A stretch of DNA of 64,000 nucleotides from Siphonodentalium dalli (GCA_032622095.1 CP136061.1:5406734-5470733), one strand, 5' to 3'. Positions 1-13,964 are shown, numbered from the stretch's first letter. Program-made: numbers and translations. Notes: a model not told the origin generated them from the sequence alone.

Positions 1-1030
1 CATTCATATATTTAAGTTTATGTATTTCCCGAACGAAAACAAACTCATACCGGAAAGGATTTTTGAAATCCGAGAAGAAATGCAAGAGTTACGGGCCCTC
101 AAAGTTTGCAATTTGGGCCCATGTGCTTGATAACACATCTCCTCCGAAGATGTCGAAGTTTGGATGTCAGCTGATACGCCAACGTGTGCGGACGGAAGAG
201 GGCACGCGGTGGGCCAAATTTTGCCAGTGTCGGTTCATTATTGTGGGTCTGGGGAGGGGTGGTCCGTGGTACCAATTTTTAATTCTTCTCGGAATCAGAT
301 GAAACTTGGAATATAACATCTGCAACATCAGCCGATCTAGAAACTGGAAAAATTTCGAAAATCCATCGAAAACTAAAAGAATCGCGGGCCCTCAAACTTT
401 GCAATTTTGGGCCCATGTGCTTGATAACACATCTCCTCCGAAGATATCGAACATAGGATGTCATCTGATACGAAAATGCGTACGGACTGGAGACGGCACG
501 CGGTGGGCCAAATTTTGCCAGTGTCGGTTCATTATTGTGGGTCTGGGGAGGGGTGGTCCGTGGTGCCGAATTTTAATTCTTCTCGGAATCAGATGAAACT
601 TGGAATATAATATCTGCAACATCAGCCGATCTCGAAGCTGAACACAGATCGTAAATACGTTGGAAAATGGCGGAGATTTTGGCCGTACAAGTTTGAATTT
701 GGGCCCATATGCTTTCCAATAATCAAAGTGTTATCCGTCTCCAAATCAGATGAAATTTATACTATGCAATCTATGTCAGCCGCAAATCACAAAACTGGAA
801 ACAACTTTAAAATCCGTTGGAAACTGACGAAGTTACGGGGCCTCAAACTTAGCAGTTTGTGCCAGGGGTTGATGTTTTCCCAATCCCGTCACCCAATTTC
901 GAGGCAGGGGTGGGGTCACGTCCAAACACTTGAGATCAACCTACACATATTAGGACAACATATAATCACCATACTTCATATTTTCCGTCCATAAACTGCG
1001 ATTCTTTCCACTCATGATTGATCCTATTAT

Positions 1031-1474
1031 TATACTTCCATGGTGTAACCAAGGAAGTATATTGTTTTTCTACTGCGGCCGTTTTCTGTTTAATTGGAAA
1101 TACTCAGAAACTAATGGGAGGAGGACCGCGAAATCTCTAGCGAATGAAGGCATCTAAGGTCTACTAAAAATAATGGTATCCGGATGTTGGTCCAATATCT
1201 TTTAACAGAGTTATGGCCCTTTTTCGATTATTTTTCATTATTATTATTATACTTCCATGGTGTAACCAAGGAAGTATATTGTTTTTCTACTGCGGCCGTT
1301 TTCTGTTTAATTGGAAATACTCAGAAACTAATGGGAGGAGGACCGCGAAATCTCTAGCGAATGAAGGCATCTAAGGTCTACTAAAAATAATGGTATCCGG
1401 ATGTTGGTCCAATATCTTTTAACAGAGTTATGGCCCTTTTTCGATTATTTTTCATTATTATTATTATTATTATA
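1031..1474 (+). repeat. Doubled 3' hairpin module (b to a junction)
   Basis: The palindrome plus ~180 bp tail normally found once per unit is present twice in tandem, starting at 1031 and 1248 (217 bp apart). The two copies are near-identical and are joined by an ATT run. The unit to the left is type b and the unit to the right is type a. Confidence 0.93.
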
Positions 1475-3207
1475 CTACAGTATTTTTCAACGCCCAAATC
1501 TCGGAATGTATTAGTACTAGAAAACTCAAGTTTGGTAAGTATGTTGGGGTAAATGAGTTCTATGCCTTTGGCTCATAACGGATATTGTCCGCATTTACCC
1601 CGTAGAGTTATCTCCCTTTATATGAAAAAATGTCATTTTATTATCTCGGAAATTATAAGGAGCAGAGCATCGAAAATTGGACTGTATACACATCTCGATA
1701 TGCCCTACTGCCCACGGGCATCAGAACTTGTGTCCGCGCTTTCCCTGAGGAGTTACCGCCCATAGTTGGCAAACCTCTATTTGATTGTACTCTGTTGTCC
1801 TCTTGTATCATTCCAGATAACTGCATGTGGTTTTCATAGTCGTGTTGACCGTTGTCAGTTTAGTCAGAGAAGGAAATTTTGACAGGGTCAGACATATATT
1901 TTGACACTGGGGTGGGGGGCAAATTGTTTGCAAAATAAAATTTTGATTGACATTCATATATTTAAGTTTATGTATTTCCCGAACGAAAACAAACTCATAC
2001 CGGAAAGGATTTTTGAAATCCGAGAAGAAATGCAAGAGTTACGGGCCCTCAAAGTTTGCAATTTGGGCCCATGTGCTTGTCCTCACATCTCCTCCGAAGA
2101 TATCGAACATAGGATATCATCTGATACGCCAACGTGTGCGGACGGAAGAGAGCACGCGGTGGGCCAAATTTTGCCAGTGTCTGTTCATTATTGTGGGTCT
2201 GGGGAGGGGTGGTCCGTGGTACCAATTTTTAATTCTTCTCGGAATCAGATGAAACTTGGAATATAACATCTGCAACATCAGCCGATCTAGAAACTGGAAG
2301 AATTTCGAAAATCCATCGAAAACTAAAAGAATCGCGGGCCCTCAAACTTTGCAATTTTGGGCCCATGTGCTTGATAACACATCTCCTCCGAAGATATCGA
2401 ACATAGGATGTCATCTGATACGAAAATGCGTACGGACTGGAGACGGCACGCGGTGGGCCAAATTTTGCCAGTGTCGGTTCATTATTGTGGGTCTGGGGAG
2501 GGGTGGTCCGTGGTGCCGAATTTTAATTCTTCTCGGAATCAGATGAAACTTGGAATATAATATCTGCAACATCAGCCGATCTCGAAGCTGAAGACAGATC
2601 GTAAATACGTTGGAAAATGGCGGAGATTTTGGCCGTACAAGTTTGAATTTGGGCCCATATGCTTTCCAATAATCAAAGTGTTATCCGTCTCCAAATCAGA
2701 TGAAATTTATACTATGCAATCTATGTCAGCCGCAAATCACAAAACTGGAAACAACTTTAAAATCCGTTGGAAACTGACGAAGTTACGGGGCCTCAAACTT
2801 AGCAGTTTGTGCCAGGGGTTGATGTTTTCCCAATCCCGTCACCCAATTTCGAGGCAGGGGTGGGGTCACGTCCAAACACTTGAGATCAACCTACACATAT
2901 TAGGACAACATATAATCACCATACTTCATATTTTCCGTCCATAAACTGCGATTCTTTCCACTCATGATTGATCCTATTATTATACTTCCATGGTGTAACC
3001 AAGGAAGTATATTGTTTTTCTACTGCGGCCGTTTTCTGTTTAATTGGAAATACTCAGAAACTAATGGGAGGAGGACCGCGAAATCTCTAGCGAATGAAGG
3101 CATCTAAGGTCTACTAAAAATAATGGTATCCGGATGTTGGTCCAATATCTTTTAACAGAGTTATGGCCCTTTTTCGATTATTTTTCATTATTATTATTAT
3201 TATTATA
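1475..3207 (+). repeat. Reference A unit with internal map
   Basis: This unit serves as the type example. An (ATT)n tract precedes it. The 5' part holds two diverged ~145 bp subrepeats (about 1480-1620 and 1625-1765), each ending in a GAGTTAnnnCCC box (1605 and 1750). Next come GACAGGGTCAGAC (1881) and a G-rich run GGGGTGGGGGG (about 1909-1919). Then follow four diverged copies of a ~294 bp subrepeat: about 2001-2296, 2297-2590, a shortened one to about 2752, and a last one entering the CCCGTCACCC landmark (2835). The palindrome is at 2981-3011. A ~195 bp module follows, containing a third GAGTTATGGCCC box, and the unit closes in (ATT)n. Nothing resembles a transposase, reverse transcriptase or helicase. 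Confidence 0.85.
2981..3011. repeat. Palindrome at the 3' end of A units
   Basis: The left arm TATACTTCCATGG and right arm CCAAGGAAGTATA surround the loop TGTAA. Twelve of 13 arm positions pair. The same palindrome starts at 1031, 1248, 4714, 6447, 6658, 8391, 10124, 11857, 30577, 32310, 37155, 37369, 39384, 41745, 45559, 45773, 47506, 49239, 50972, 55815, 56029, 57752 and 62583. The left arm followed by T (TATACTTCCATGGT) is the exact reverse complement of ACCATGGAAGTATA in the left-end sequences, so it may be the right terminal inverted repeat of the element. It could also serve as a cruciform or replication-slippage site. Confidence 0.85.
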
Positions 3208-6200
3208 CTACAGTATTTTTCAACGCCCAAATCTCGGAATGTATTAGTACTAGAAAACTCAAGTTTGGTAAGTATGTTGGGGTAAATGAGTTCTATGCCT
3301 TTGGCTCATAACGGATATTGTCCGCATTTACCCCGTAGAGTTATCTCCCTTTATATGAAAAAATGTCATTTTATTATCTCGGAAATTATAAGGAGCAGAG
3401 CATCGAAAATTGGACTGTATACACATCTCGATATGCCCTACTGCCCACGGGCATCAGAACTTGTGTCCGCGCTTTCCCTGAGGAGTTACCGCCCATAGTT
3501 GGCAAACCTCTATTTGATTGTACTCTGTTGTCCTCTTGTATCATTCCAGATAACTGCATGTGGTTTTCATAGTCGTGTTGACCGTTGTCAGTTTAGTCAG
3601 AGAAGGAAATTTTGACAGGGTCAGACATATATTTTGACACTGGGGTGGGGGGCAAATTGTTTGCAAAATAAAATTTTGATTGACATTCATATATTTAAGT
3701 TTATGTATTTCCCGAACGAAAACAAACTCATACCGGAAAGGATTTTTGAAATCCGAGAAGAAATGCAAGAGTTACGGGCCCTCAAAGTTTGCAATTTGGG
3801 CCCATGTGCTTGTCCTCACATCTCCTCCGAAGATATCGAACATAGGATATCATCTGATACGCCAACGTGTGCGGACGGAAGAGAGCACGCGGTGGGCCAA
3901 ATTTTGCCAGTGTCTGTTCATTATTGTGGGTCTGGGGAGGGGTGGTCCGTGGTACCAATTTTTAATTCTTCTCGGAATCAGATGAAACTTGGAATATAAC
4001 ATCTGCAACATCAGCCGATCTAGAAACTGGAAGAATTTCGAAAATCCATCGAAAACTAAAAGAATCGCGGGCCCTCAAACTTTGCAATTTTGGGCCCATG
4101 TGCTTGATAACACATCTCCTCCGAAGATATCGAACATAGGATGTCATCTGATACGAAAATGCGTACGGACTGGAGACGGCACGCGGTGGGCCAAATTTTG
4201 CCAGTGTCGGTTCATTATTGTGGGTCTGGGGAGGGGTGGTCCGTGGTGCCGAATTTTAATTCTTCTCGGAATCAGATGAAACTTGGAATATAATATCTGC
4301 AACATCAGCCGATCTCGAAGCTGAAGACAGATCGTAAATACGTTGGAAAATGGCGGAGATTTTGGCCGTACAAGTTTGAATTTGGGCCCATATGCTTTCC
4401 AATAATCAAAGTGTTATCCGTCTCCAAATCAGATGAAATTTATACTATGCAATCTATGTCAGCCGCAAATCACAAAACTGGAAACAACTTTAAAATCCGT
4501 TGGAAACTGACGAAGTTACGGGGCCTCAAACTTAGCAGTTTGTGCCAGGGGTTGATGTTTTCCCAATCCCGTCACCCAATTTCGAGGCAGGGGTGGGGTC
4601 ACGTCCAAACACTTGAGATCAACCTACACATATTAGGACAACATATAATCACCATACTTCATATTTTCCGTCCATAAACTGCGATTCTTTCCACTCATGA
4701 TTGATCCTATTATTATACTTCCATGGTGTAACCAAGGAAGTATATTATTTTTCTACTGCGGCCGTTTTCTGTTTAATTGGAAATACTCAGAAACTAATGG
4801 GAGGAGGACCGCGAAATCTCTAGCGAATGAAGGCATCTAAGGTCTACTAAAAATAATGGTATCCGGATGTTGGTCCAATATCTTTTAACAGAGTTATGGC
4901 CCTTTTTCGATTATTTTTCATTATTATTATTATTATTATACTACAGTATTTTTCAACGCCCAAATCTCGGAATGTATTAGTACTAGAAAACTCAAGTTTG
5001 GTAAGTATGTTGGGGTAAATGAGTTCTATGCCTTTGGCTCATAACGGATATTGTCCGCATTTACCCCGTAGAGTTATCTCCCTTTATATGAAAAAATGTC
5101 ATTTTATTATCTCGGAAATTATAAGGAGCAGAGCATCGAAAATTGGACTGTATACACATCTCGATATGCCCTACTGCCCACGGGCATCAGAACTTGTGTC
5201 CGCGCTTTCCCTGAGGAGTTACCGCCCATAGTTGGCAAACCTCTATTTGATTGTACTCTGTTGTCCTCTTGTATCATTCCAGATAACTGCATGTGGTTTT
5301 CATAGTCGTGTTGACCGTTGTCAGTTTAGTCAGAGAAGGAAATTTTGACAGGGTCAGACATATATTTTGACACTGGGGTGGGGGGCAAATTGTTTGCAAA
5401 ATAAAATTTTGATTGACATTCATATATTTAAGTTTATGTATTTCCCGAACGAAAACAAACTCATACCGGAAAGGATTTTTGAAATCCGAGAAGAAATGCA
5501 AGAGTTACGGGCCCTCAAAGTTTGCAATTTGGGCCCATGTGCTTGTCCTCACATCTCCTCCGAAGATATCGAACATAGGATATCATCTGATACGCCAACG
5601 TGTGCGGACGGAAGAGAGCACGCGGTGGGCCAAATTTTGCCAGTGTCTGTTCATTATTGTGGGTCTGGGGAGGGGTGGTCCGTGGTACCAATTTTTAATT
5701 CTTCTCGGAATCAGATGAAACTTGGAATATAACATCTGCAACATCAGCCGATCTAGAAACTGGAAGAATTTCGAAAATCCATCGAAAACTAAAAGAATCG
5801 CGGGCCCTCAAACTTTGCAATTTTGGGCCCATGTGCTTGATAACACATCTCCTCCGAAGATATCGAACATAGGATGTCATCTGATACGAAAATGCGTACG
5901 GACTGGAGACGGCACGCGGTGGGCCAAATTTTGCCAGTGTCGGTTCATTATTGTGGGTCTGGGGAGGGGTGGTCCGTGGTGCCGAATTTTAATTCTTCTC
6001 GGAATCAGATGAAACTTGGAATATAATATCTGCAACATCAGCCGATCTCGAAGCTGAAGACAGATCGTAAATACGTTGGAAAATGGCGGAGATTTTGGCC
6101 GTACAAGTTTGAATTTGGGCCCATATGCTTTCCAATAATCAAAGTGTTATCCGTCTCCAAATCAGATGAAATTTATACTATGCAATCTATGTCAGCCGCA

Positions 6201-6446
6201 AATCACAAAACTGGAAACAACTTTAAAATCCGTTGGAAACTGACGAAGTTACGGGGCCTCAAACTTAGCAGTTTGTGCCAGGGGTTGATGTTTTCCCAAT
6301 CCCGTCACCCAATTTCGAGGCAGGGGTGGGGTCACGTCCAAACACTTGAGATCAACCTACACATATTAGGACAACATATAATCACCATACTTCATATTTT
6401 CCGTCCATAAACTGCGATTCTTTCCACTCATGATTGATCCTATTAT

Positions 6447-6884
6447 TATACTTCCATGGTGTAACCAAGGAAGTATATTGTTTTTCTACTGCGGCCGTTT
6501 TCTGTTTAATTGGAAATACTCAGAAACTAATGGGAGGAGGACCGCGAAATCTCTAGCGAATGAAGGCATCTAAGGTCTACTAAAAATAATGGTATCCGGA
6601 TGTTGGTCCAATATCTTTTAACAGAGTTATGGCCCTTTTTCGATTATTTTTCATTATTATACTTCCATGGTGTAACCAAGGAAGTATATTGTTTTTCTAC
6701 TGCGGCCGTTTTCTGTTTAATTGGAAATACTCAGAAACTAATGGGAGGAGGACCGCGAAATCTCTAGCGAATGAAGGCATCTAAGGTCTACTAAAAATAA
6801 TGGTATCCGGATGTTGGTCCAATATCTTTTAACAGAGTTATGGCCCTTTTTCGATTATTTTTCATTATTATTATTATTATTATA
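6447..6884 (+). repeat. Doubled 3' hairpin module (a to a' junction)
   Basis: Two tandem copies of the palindrome-plus-tail module begin at 6447 and 6658, 211 bp apart. They lie between the last type a unit and the first type a' unit, and explain why the unit 4941-6884 is 1944 bp and not 1733. Confidence 0.93.
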
Positions 6885-9800
6885 CTACAGTATTTTTCAA
6901 CGCCCAAATCTCGGAATGTATTAGTACTAGAAAACTCAAGTTTGGTAAGTATGTTGGGGTAAATGAGTTCTATGCCTTTGGCTCATAACGGATATTGTCC
7001 GCATTTACCCCGTGGAGTTATCTCCCTTTATATGAAAAAATGTCATTTTATTATCTCGGAAATTATAAGGAGCAGAGCATCGAAAATTGGACTGTATACA
7101 CATCTCGATATGCCCTACTGCCCACGGGCATCAGAACTTGTGTCCGCGCTTTCCCTGAGGAGTTACCGCCCATAGTTGGCAAACCTCTATTTGATTGTAC
7201 TCTGTTGTCCTCTTGTATCATTCCAGATAACTGCATGTGGTTTTCATAGTCGTGTTGACCGTTGTCAGTTTAGTCAGAGAAGGAAATTTTGACAGGGTCA
7301 GACATATATTTTGACACTGGGGTGGGGGGCAAATTGTTTGCAAAATAAAATTTTGATTGACATTCATATATTTAAGTTTATGTATTTCCCGAACGAAAAC
7401 AAACTAATACCGGAAAGGATTTTTGAAATCCGAGAAGAAATGCAAGAGTTACGGGCCCTCAAAGTTTGCAATTTGGGCCCATGTGCTTGTCCTCACATCT
7501 CCTCCGAAGATATCGAACATAGGATATCATCTGATACGCCAACGTGTGCGGACGGAAGAGAGCACGCGGTGGGCCAAATTTTGCCAGTGTCTGTTCATTA
7601 TTGTGGGTCTGGGGAGGGGTGGTCCGTGGTACCAATTTTTAATTCTTCTCGGAATCAGATGAAACTTGGAATATAACATCTGCAACATCAGCCGATCTAG
7701 AAACTGGAAGAATTTCGAAAATCCATCAAAAACTAAAAGAATCGCGGGCCCTCAAACTTTGCAATTTTGGGCCCATGTGCTTGATAACACATCTCCTCCG
7801 AAGATATCGAACATAGGATGTCATCTGATACGAAAATGCGTACGGACTGGAGACGGCACGCGGTGGGCCAAATTTTGCCAGTGTCGGTTCATTATTGTGG
7901 GTCTGGGGAGGGGTGGTCCGTGGTGCCCAATTTTAATTCTTCTCGGAATCAGATGAAACTTGGAATATAATATCTGCAACATCAGCCGATCTCGAAGCTG
8001 AACACAGATCGTAAATACGTTGGAAAATGGCGGAGATTTTGGCCGTACAAGTTTGAATTTGGGCCCATATGCTTTCCAATAATCAAAGTGTTATCCGTCT
8101 CCAAATCAGATGAAATTTATACTATGCAATCTATGTCAGCCGCAAATCACAAAACTGGAAACAACTTTAAAATCCGTTGGAAACTGACGAAGTTACGGGG
8201 CCTCAAACTTAGCAGTTTGTGCCAGGGGTTGATGTTTTCCCAATCCCGTCACCCAATTTCGAGGCAGGGGTGGGGTCACGTCCAAACACTTGAGATCAAC
8301 CTACACATATTAGGACAACATATAATCACCATACTTCATATTTTCCGTCCATAAACTGCGATTCTTTCCACTCATGATTGATCCTATTATTATACTTCCA
8401 TGGTGTAACCAAGGAAGTATATTGTTTTTCTACTGCGGCCGTTTTCTGTTTAATTGGAAATACTCAGAAACTAATGGGAGGAGGACCGCGAAATCTCTAG
8501 CGAATGAAGGCATCTAAGGTCTACTAAAAATAATGGTATCCGGATGTTGGTCCAATATCTTTTAACAGAGTTATGGCCCTTTTTCGATTATTTTTCATTA
8601 TTATTATTATTATTATACTACAGTATTTTTCAACGCCCAAATCTCGGAATGTATTAGTACTAGAAAACTCAAGTTTGGTAAGTATGTTGGGGTAAATGAG
8701 TTCTATGCCTTTGGCTCATAACGGATATTGTCCGCATTTACCCCGTGGAGTTATCTCCCTTTATATGAAAAAATGTCATTTTATTATCTCGGAAATTATA
8801 AGGAGCAGAGCATCGAAAATTGGACTGTATACACATCTCGATATGCCCTACTGCCCACGGGCATCAGAACTTGTGTCCGCGCTTTCCCTGAGGAGTTACC
8901 GCCCATAGTTGGCAAACCTCTATTTGATTGTACTCTGTTGTCCTCTTGTATCATTCCAGATAACTGCATGTGGTTTTCATAGTCGTGTTGACCGTTGTCA
9001 GTTTAGTCAGAGAAGGAAATTTTGACAGGGTCAGACATATATTTTGACACTGGGGTGGGGGGCAAATTGTTTGCAAAATAAAATTTTGATTGACATTCAT
9101 ATATTTAAGTTTATGTATTTCCCGAACGAAAACAAACTAATACCGGAAAGGATTTTTGAAATCCGAGAAGAAATGCAAGAGTTACGGGCCCTCAAAGTTT
9201 GCAATTTGGGCCCATGTGCTTGTCCTCACATCTCCTCCGAAGATATCGAACATAGGATATCATCTGATACGCCAACGTGTGCGGACGGAAGAGAGCACGC
9301 GGTGGGCCAAATTTTGCCAGTGTCTGTTCATTATTGTGGGTCTGGGGAGGGGTGGTCCGTGGTACCAATTTTTAATTCTTCTCGGAATCAGATGAAACTT
9401 GGAATATAACATCTGCAACATCAGCCGATCTAGAAACTGGAAGAATTTCGAAAATCCATCAAAAACTAAAAGAATCGCGGGCCCTCAAACTTTGCAATTT
9501 TGGGCCCATGTGCTTGATAACACATCTCCTCCGAAGATATCGAACATAGGATGTCATCTGATACGAAAATGCGTACGGACTGGAGACGGCACGCGGTGGG
9601 CCAAATTTTGCCAGTGTCGGTTCATTATTGTGGGTCTGGGGAGGGGTGGTCCGTGGTGCCCAATTTTAATTCTTCTCGGAATCAGATGAAACTTGGAATA
9701 TAATATCTGCAACATCAGCCGATCTCGAAGCTGAACACAGATCGTAAATACGTTGGAAAATGGCGGAGATTTTGGCCGTACAAGTTTGAATTTGGGCCCA

Positions 9801-12710
9801 TATGCTTTCCAATAATCAAAGTGTTATCCGTCTCCAAATCAGATGAAATTTATACTATGCAATCTATGTCAGCCGCAAATCACAAAACTGGAAACAACTT
9901 TAAAATCCGTTGGAAACTGACGAAGTTACGGGGCCTCAAACTTAGCAGTTTGTGCCAGGGGTTGATGTTTTCCCAATCCCGTCACCCAATTTCGAGGCAG
10001 GGGTGGGGTCACGTCCAAACACTTGAGATCAACCTACACATATTAGGACAACATATAATCACCATACTTCATATTTTCCGTCCATAAACTGCGATTCTTT
10101 CCACTCATGATTGATCCTATTATTATACTTCCATGGTGTAACCAAGGAAGTATATTGTTTTTCTACTGCGGCCGTTTTCTGTTTAATTGGAAATACTCAG
10201 AAACTAATGGGAGGAGGACCGCGAAATCTCTAGCGAATGAAGGCATCTAAGGTCTACTAAAAATAATGGTATCCGGATGTTGGTCCAATATCTTTTAACA
10301 GAGTTATGGCCCTTTTTCGATTATTTTTCATTATTATTATTATTATTATACTACAGTATTTTTCAACGCCCAAATCTCGGAATGTATTAGTACTAGAAAA
10401 CTCAAGTTTGGTAAGTATGTTGGGGTAAATGAGTTCTATGCCTTTGGCTCATAACGGATATTGTCCGCATTTACCCCGTGGAGTTATCTCCCTTTATATG
10501 AAAAAATGTCATTTTATTATCTCGGAAATTATAAGGAGCAGAGCATCGAAAATTGGACTGTATACACATCTCGATATGCCCTACTGCCCACGGGCATCAG
10601 AACTTGTGTCCGCGCTTTCCCTGAGGAGTTACCGCCCATAGTTGGCAAACCTCTATTTGATTGTACTCTGTTGTCCTCTTGTATCATTCCAGATAACTGC
10701 ATGTGGTTTTCATAGTCGTGTTGACCGTTGTCAGTTTAGTCAGAGAAGGAAATTTTGACAGGGTCAGACATATATTTTGACACTGGGGTGGGGGGCAAAT
10801 TGTTTGCAAAATAAAATTTTGATTGACATTCATATATTTAAGTTTATGTATTTCCCGAACGAAAACAAACTAATACCGGAAAGGATTTTTGAAATCCGAG
10901 AAGAAATGCAAGAGTTACGGGCCCTCAAAGTTTGCAATTTGGGCCCATGTGCTTGTCCTCACATCTCCTCCGAAGATATCGAACATAGGATATCATCTGA
11001 TACGCCAACGTGTGCGGACGGAAGAGAGCACGCGGTGGGCCAAATTTTGCCAGTGTCTGTTCATTATTGTGGGTCTGGGGAGGGGTGGTCCGTGGTACCA
11101 ATTTTTAATTCTTCTCGGAATCAGATGAAACTTGGAATATAACATCTGCAACATCAGCCGATCTAGAAACTGGAAGAATTTCGAAAATCCATCAAAAACT
11201 AAAAGAATCGCGGGCCCTCAAACTTTGCAATTTTGGGCCCATGTGCTTGATAACACATCTCCTCCGAAGATATCGAACATAGGATGTCATCTGATACGAA
11301 AATGCGTACGGACTGGAGACGGCACGCGGTGGGCCAAATTTTGCCAGTGTCGGTTCATTATTGTGGGTCTGGGGAGGGGTGGTCCGTGGTGCCCAATTTT
11401 AATTCTTCTCGGAATCAGATGAAACTTGGAATATAATATCTGCAACATCAGCCGATCTCGAAGCTGAACACAGATCGTAAATACGTTGGAAAATGGCGGA
11501 GATTTTGGCCGTACAAGTTTGAATTTGGGCCCATATGCTTTCCAATAATCAAAGTGTTATCCGTCTCCAAATCAGATGAAATTTATACTATGCAATCTAT
11601 GTCAGCCGCAAATCACAAAACTGGAAACAACTTTAAAATCCGTTGGAAACTGACGAAGTTACGGGGCCTCAAACTTAGCAGTTTGTGCCAGGGGTTGATG
11701 TTTTCCCAATCCCGTCACCCAATTTCGAGGCAGGGGTGGGGTCACGTCCAAACACTTGAGATCAACCTACACATATTAGGACAACATATAATCACCATAC
11801 TTCATATTTTCCGTCCATAAACTGCGATTCTTTCCACTCATGATTGATCCTATTATTATACTTCCATGGTGTAACCAAGGAAGTATATTGTTTTTCTACT
11901 GCGGCCGTTTTCTGTTTAATTGGAAATACTCAGAAACTAATGGGAGGAGGACCGCGAAATCTCTAGCGAATGAAGGCATCTAAGGTCTACTAAAAATAAT
12001 GGTATCCGGATGTTGGTCCAATATCTTTTAACAGAGTTATGGCCCTTTTTCGATTATTTTTCATTATTATTATTATTATTATACTACAGTATTTTTCAAC
12101 GCCCAAATCTCGGAATGTATTAGTACTAGAAAACTCAAGTTTGGTAAGTATGTTGGGGTAAATGAGTTCTATGCCTTTGGCTCATAACGGATATTGTCCG
12201 CATTTACCCCGTGGAGTTATCTCCCTTTATATGAAAAAATGTCATTTTATTATCTCGGAAATTATAAGGAGCAGAGCATCGAAAATTGGACTGTATACAC
12301 ATCTCGATATGCCCTACTGCCCACGGGCATCAGAACTTGTGTCCGCGCTTTCCCTGAGGAGTTACCGCCCATAGTTGGCAAACCTCTATTTGATTGTACT
12401 CTGTTGTCCTCTTGTATCATTCCAGATAACTGCATGTGGTTTTCATAGTCGTGTTGACCGTTGTCAGTTTAGTCAGAGAAGGAAATTTTGACAGGGTCAG
12501 ACATATATTTTGACACTGGGGTGGGGGGCAAATTGTTTGCAAAATAAAATTTTGATTGACATTCATATATTTAAGTTTATGTATTTCCCGAACGAAAACA
12601 AACTAATACCGGAAAGGATTTTTGAAATCCGAGAAGAAATGCAAGAGTTACGGGCCCTCAAAGTTTGCAATTTGGGCCCATGTGCTTGTCCTCACATCTC
12701 CTCCGAAGAT

Positions 12711-13510
12711 TCAGATTATGCTACACGCGAAACGGAGATGACTTTTGGGAAATCCAGAGTCCAAAACGGATCCAAATCGACCTGTCCCAGAAAAGTCGTT
12801 CATTTTGTTTTCACTTTTTGAAAAAGGCTCCAATATTTCAACCAAAACTTTTGGACTTAGAACATTATTTTTTTCTCAGTCAAGTGAAAAGAGCTCTTCA
12901 AAATAATTCCGCTTATATATATAATATATATTATCTATATATACGCCAAAAATTTGTCACTCCCCTCTCTCCTTCCTCCGGCTACCCCATCCTCCGTGGG
13001 ATGGAACCTACCTCCGATTCGAATACACCCGTCTTGCCGCGGGCCAGTCTCATTCCTCTACCAGAGAACTGATAGAACGCCCGTCGAATTCCAACAATCA
13101 TTTCCAGAGTGCTATATTGGTATGAGTTCATATCGGAGCCGTTATAAAGCAAATAACTTGGATTTTAATATAAACCCACCTATTCGTAAATTGTGTAGCC
13201 CATGGTGTGTGGTAAATTATCATGTTATCGTGTATAGTGTGTCATGAGCTATCTGCGTGCGTGCATTTCACTTTTGTATTTTCTTTCGCATCTTCAACGC
13301 ACTGCATATCATATACAACCAAACAAAATACAAACATTACATTAATTTGATCACACAAGACTTCGTTATATGGTGTATATTTCTACTAACGTAATGACGA
13401 CGTATAGCCAATTATTCCATTTGCGATAACAACGATAAACACATAGAAACATGCAAACATCATCAGTTTCGTAAGATCAATTTGTATATTGTTTATATTC
13501 TAGTTATTTA
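12711..13510. other. B1 proximal segment without a recognisable gene
   Basis: This 800 bp stretch contains an AT-rich run of TATATA-type repeats (12913-12953), a C/T-rich patch (about 12960-13000) and otherwise plain AT-rich sequence. I see no splice-bounded coding region, no domain and no RNA fold. It is carried unchanged with block B. Confidence 0.6.
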
Positions 13511-13612
13511 TCGAATATAAAAAGCATCTTTACATTATCTTTAGTTTGGTATTATTCGTATTTGATGATTAAAATACACCAAAACATGTTAAAAATAAAA
13601 AATAAAAAAAGA

Positions 13613-13692
13613 TAATTTGACGGGATTCGAACTCACGTCGCAATAAAACACAAACTGAATGTTTGACGCTCTCTCCACTCGGCTACGCACTG
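13613..13692 (-). pseudogene. tRNA-like head, copy 1 (B1)
   Basis: On the minus strand the A box TAGCCGAGTGG and the B box AGTTCGAATCC are well kept, and a T-loop TTCGAAT is visible. The GCCGAGTGG D-arm resembles Leu/Ser-type (class II) tRNAs. The two acceptor strands do not pair (CAGTGCG against CAAATTA), and no clean anticodon arm with U33 can be drawn. It is therefore a tRNA-derived Pol III promoter relic, not a working tRNA. Equivalent heads: 34066-34145, 52728-52807, 59499-59578. Confidence 0.7.
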
Positions 13693-13883
13693 CGCTGTTA
13701 ATTTATAAGAAAATATATTAGTATTAAATATGTAGGCATATAACTGTGTATATTTAAACTTTATATCCAAACTGATTGAAATCGAATATAAAAAGCATCT
13801 TTACATTATCTTTAGTTTGGTATTATTCGTATTTGATGATTAAAATACACCAAAACATGTTAAAAATAAAAAATAAAAAAAGA

Positions 13884-13964
13884 TAATTTGACGGGATTCG
13901 AACTCACGTCGCAATAAAAACACAAACTGAAGGTTTGACGCTCTGACCACTCGACTACGCACTG
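13884..13964 (-). pseudogene. tRNA-like head, copy 2 (B1)
   Basis: This second head has A box TAGTCGAGTGG and B box AGTTCGAATCC. It differs from copy 1 at a few bases around the D arm and anticodon arm, where CAAA/TTTG could close a 7-base loop that lacks the usual U33. The acceptor stem is again unpaired. Equivalent heads: 34337-34417, 52999-53079, 59770-59850. Confidence 0.7.

Larger units (their letters stand above)
1..12710 (+). repeat. Array A1: tandem ~1733 bp satellite-like units
   Basis: Units are anchored at the first C after the (ATT)n run, in the string CTACAGTATTTTTC. They lie at 1-1474 (5' part outside the window, type b), 1475-3207, 3208-4940 and 4941-6884 (type a; the last is 1944 bp because its 3' module is doubled), then 6885-8617, 8618-10350 and 10351-12083 (type a'), and a 627 bp partial at 12084-12710. 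Neighbouring units are almost identical. Type a' differs from a at several fixed sites, for example GTGGAG for GTAGAG near 7015 and CTAATACC for CTCATACC near 7405. The array stops inside a unit at GAAGAT, where block B begins. Short frames of 60-121 codons recur in each unit, but they overlap on both strands and match no family I know, so I treat the array as non-coding. Confidence 0.97.

Noticed and set aside
1901-2266. A 121-codon frame repeated almost unchanged in many A units
   Set aside because: It is conserved only because the units are near-identical DNA. Other frames on both strands are equally conserved, stops recur with the 294 bp subrepeat, and the protein has no recognisable domain.
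12665-13247. Frames of 135 and 97 codons at the A-B junction and in B
   Set aside because: The first spans a repeat junction. For the second, the divergent B3 copy shows mostly amino-acid-changing differences and has lost the start region, which gives no sign of purifying selection.
13613-13964. Functional tRNA genes on the minus strand
   Set aside because: The A and B boxes are good, but the acceptor strands do not pair and no normal anticodon arm can be drawn. They fit tRNA-derived repeats.
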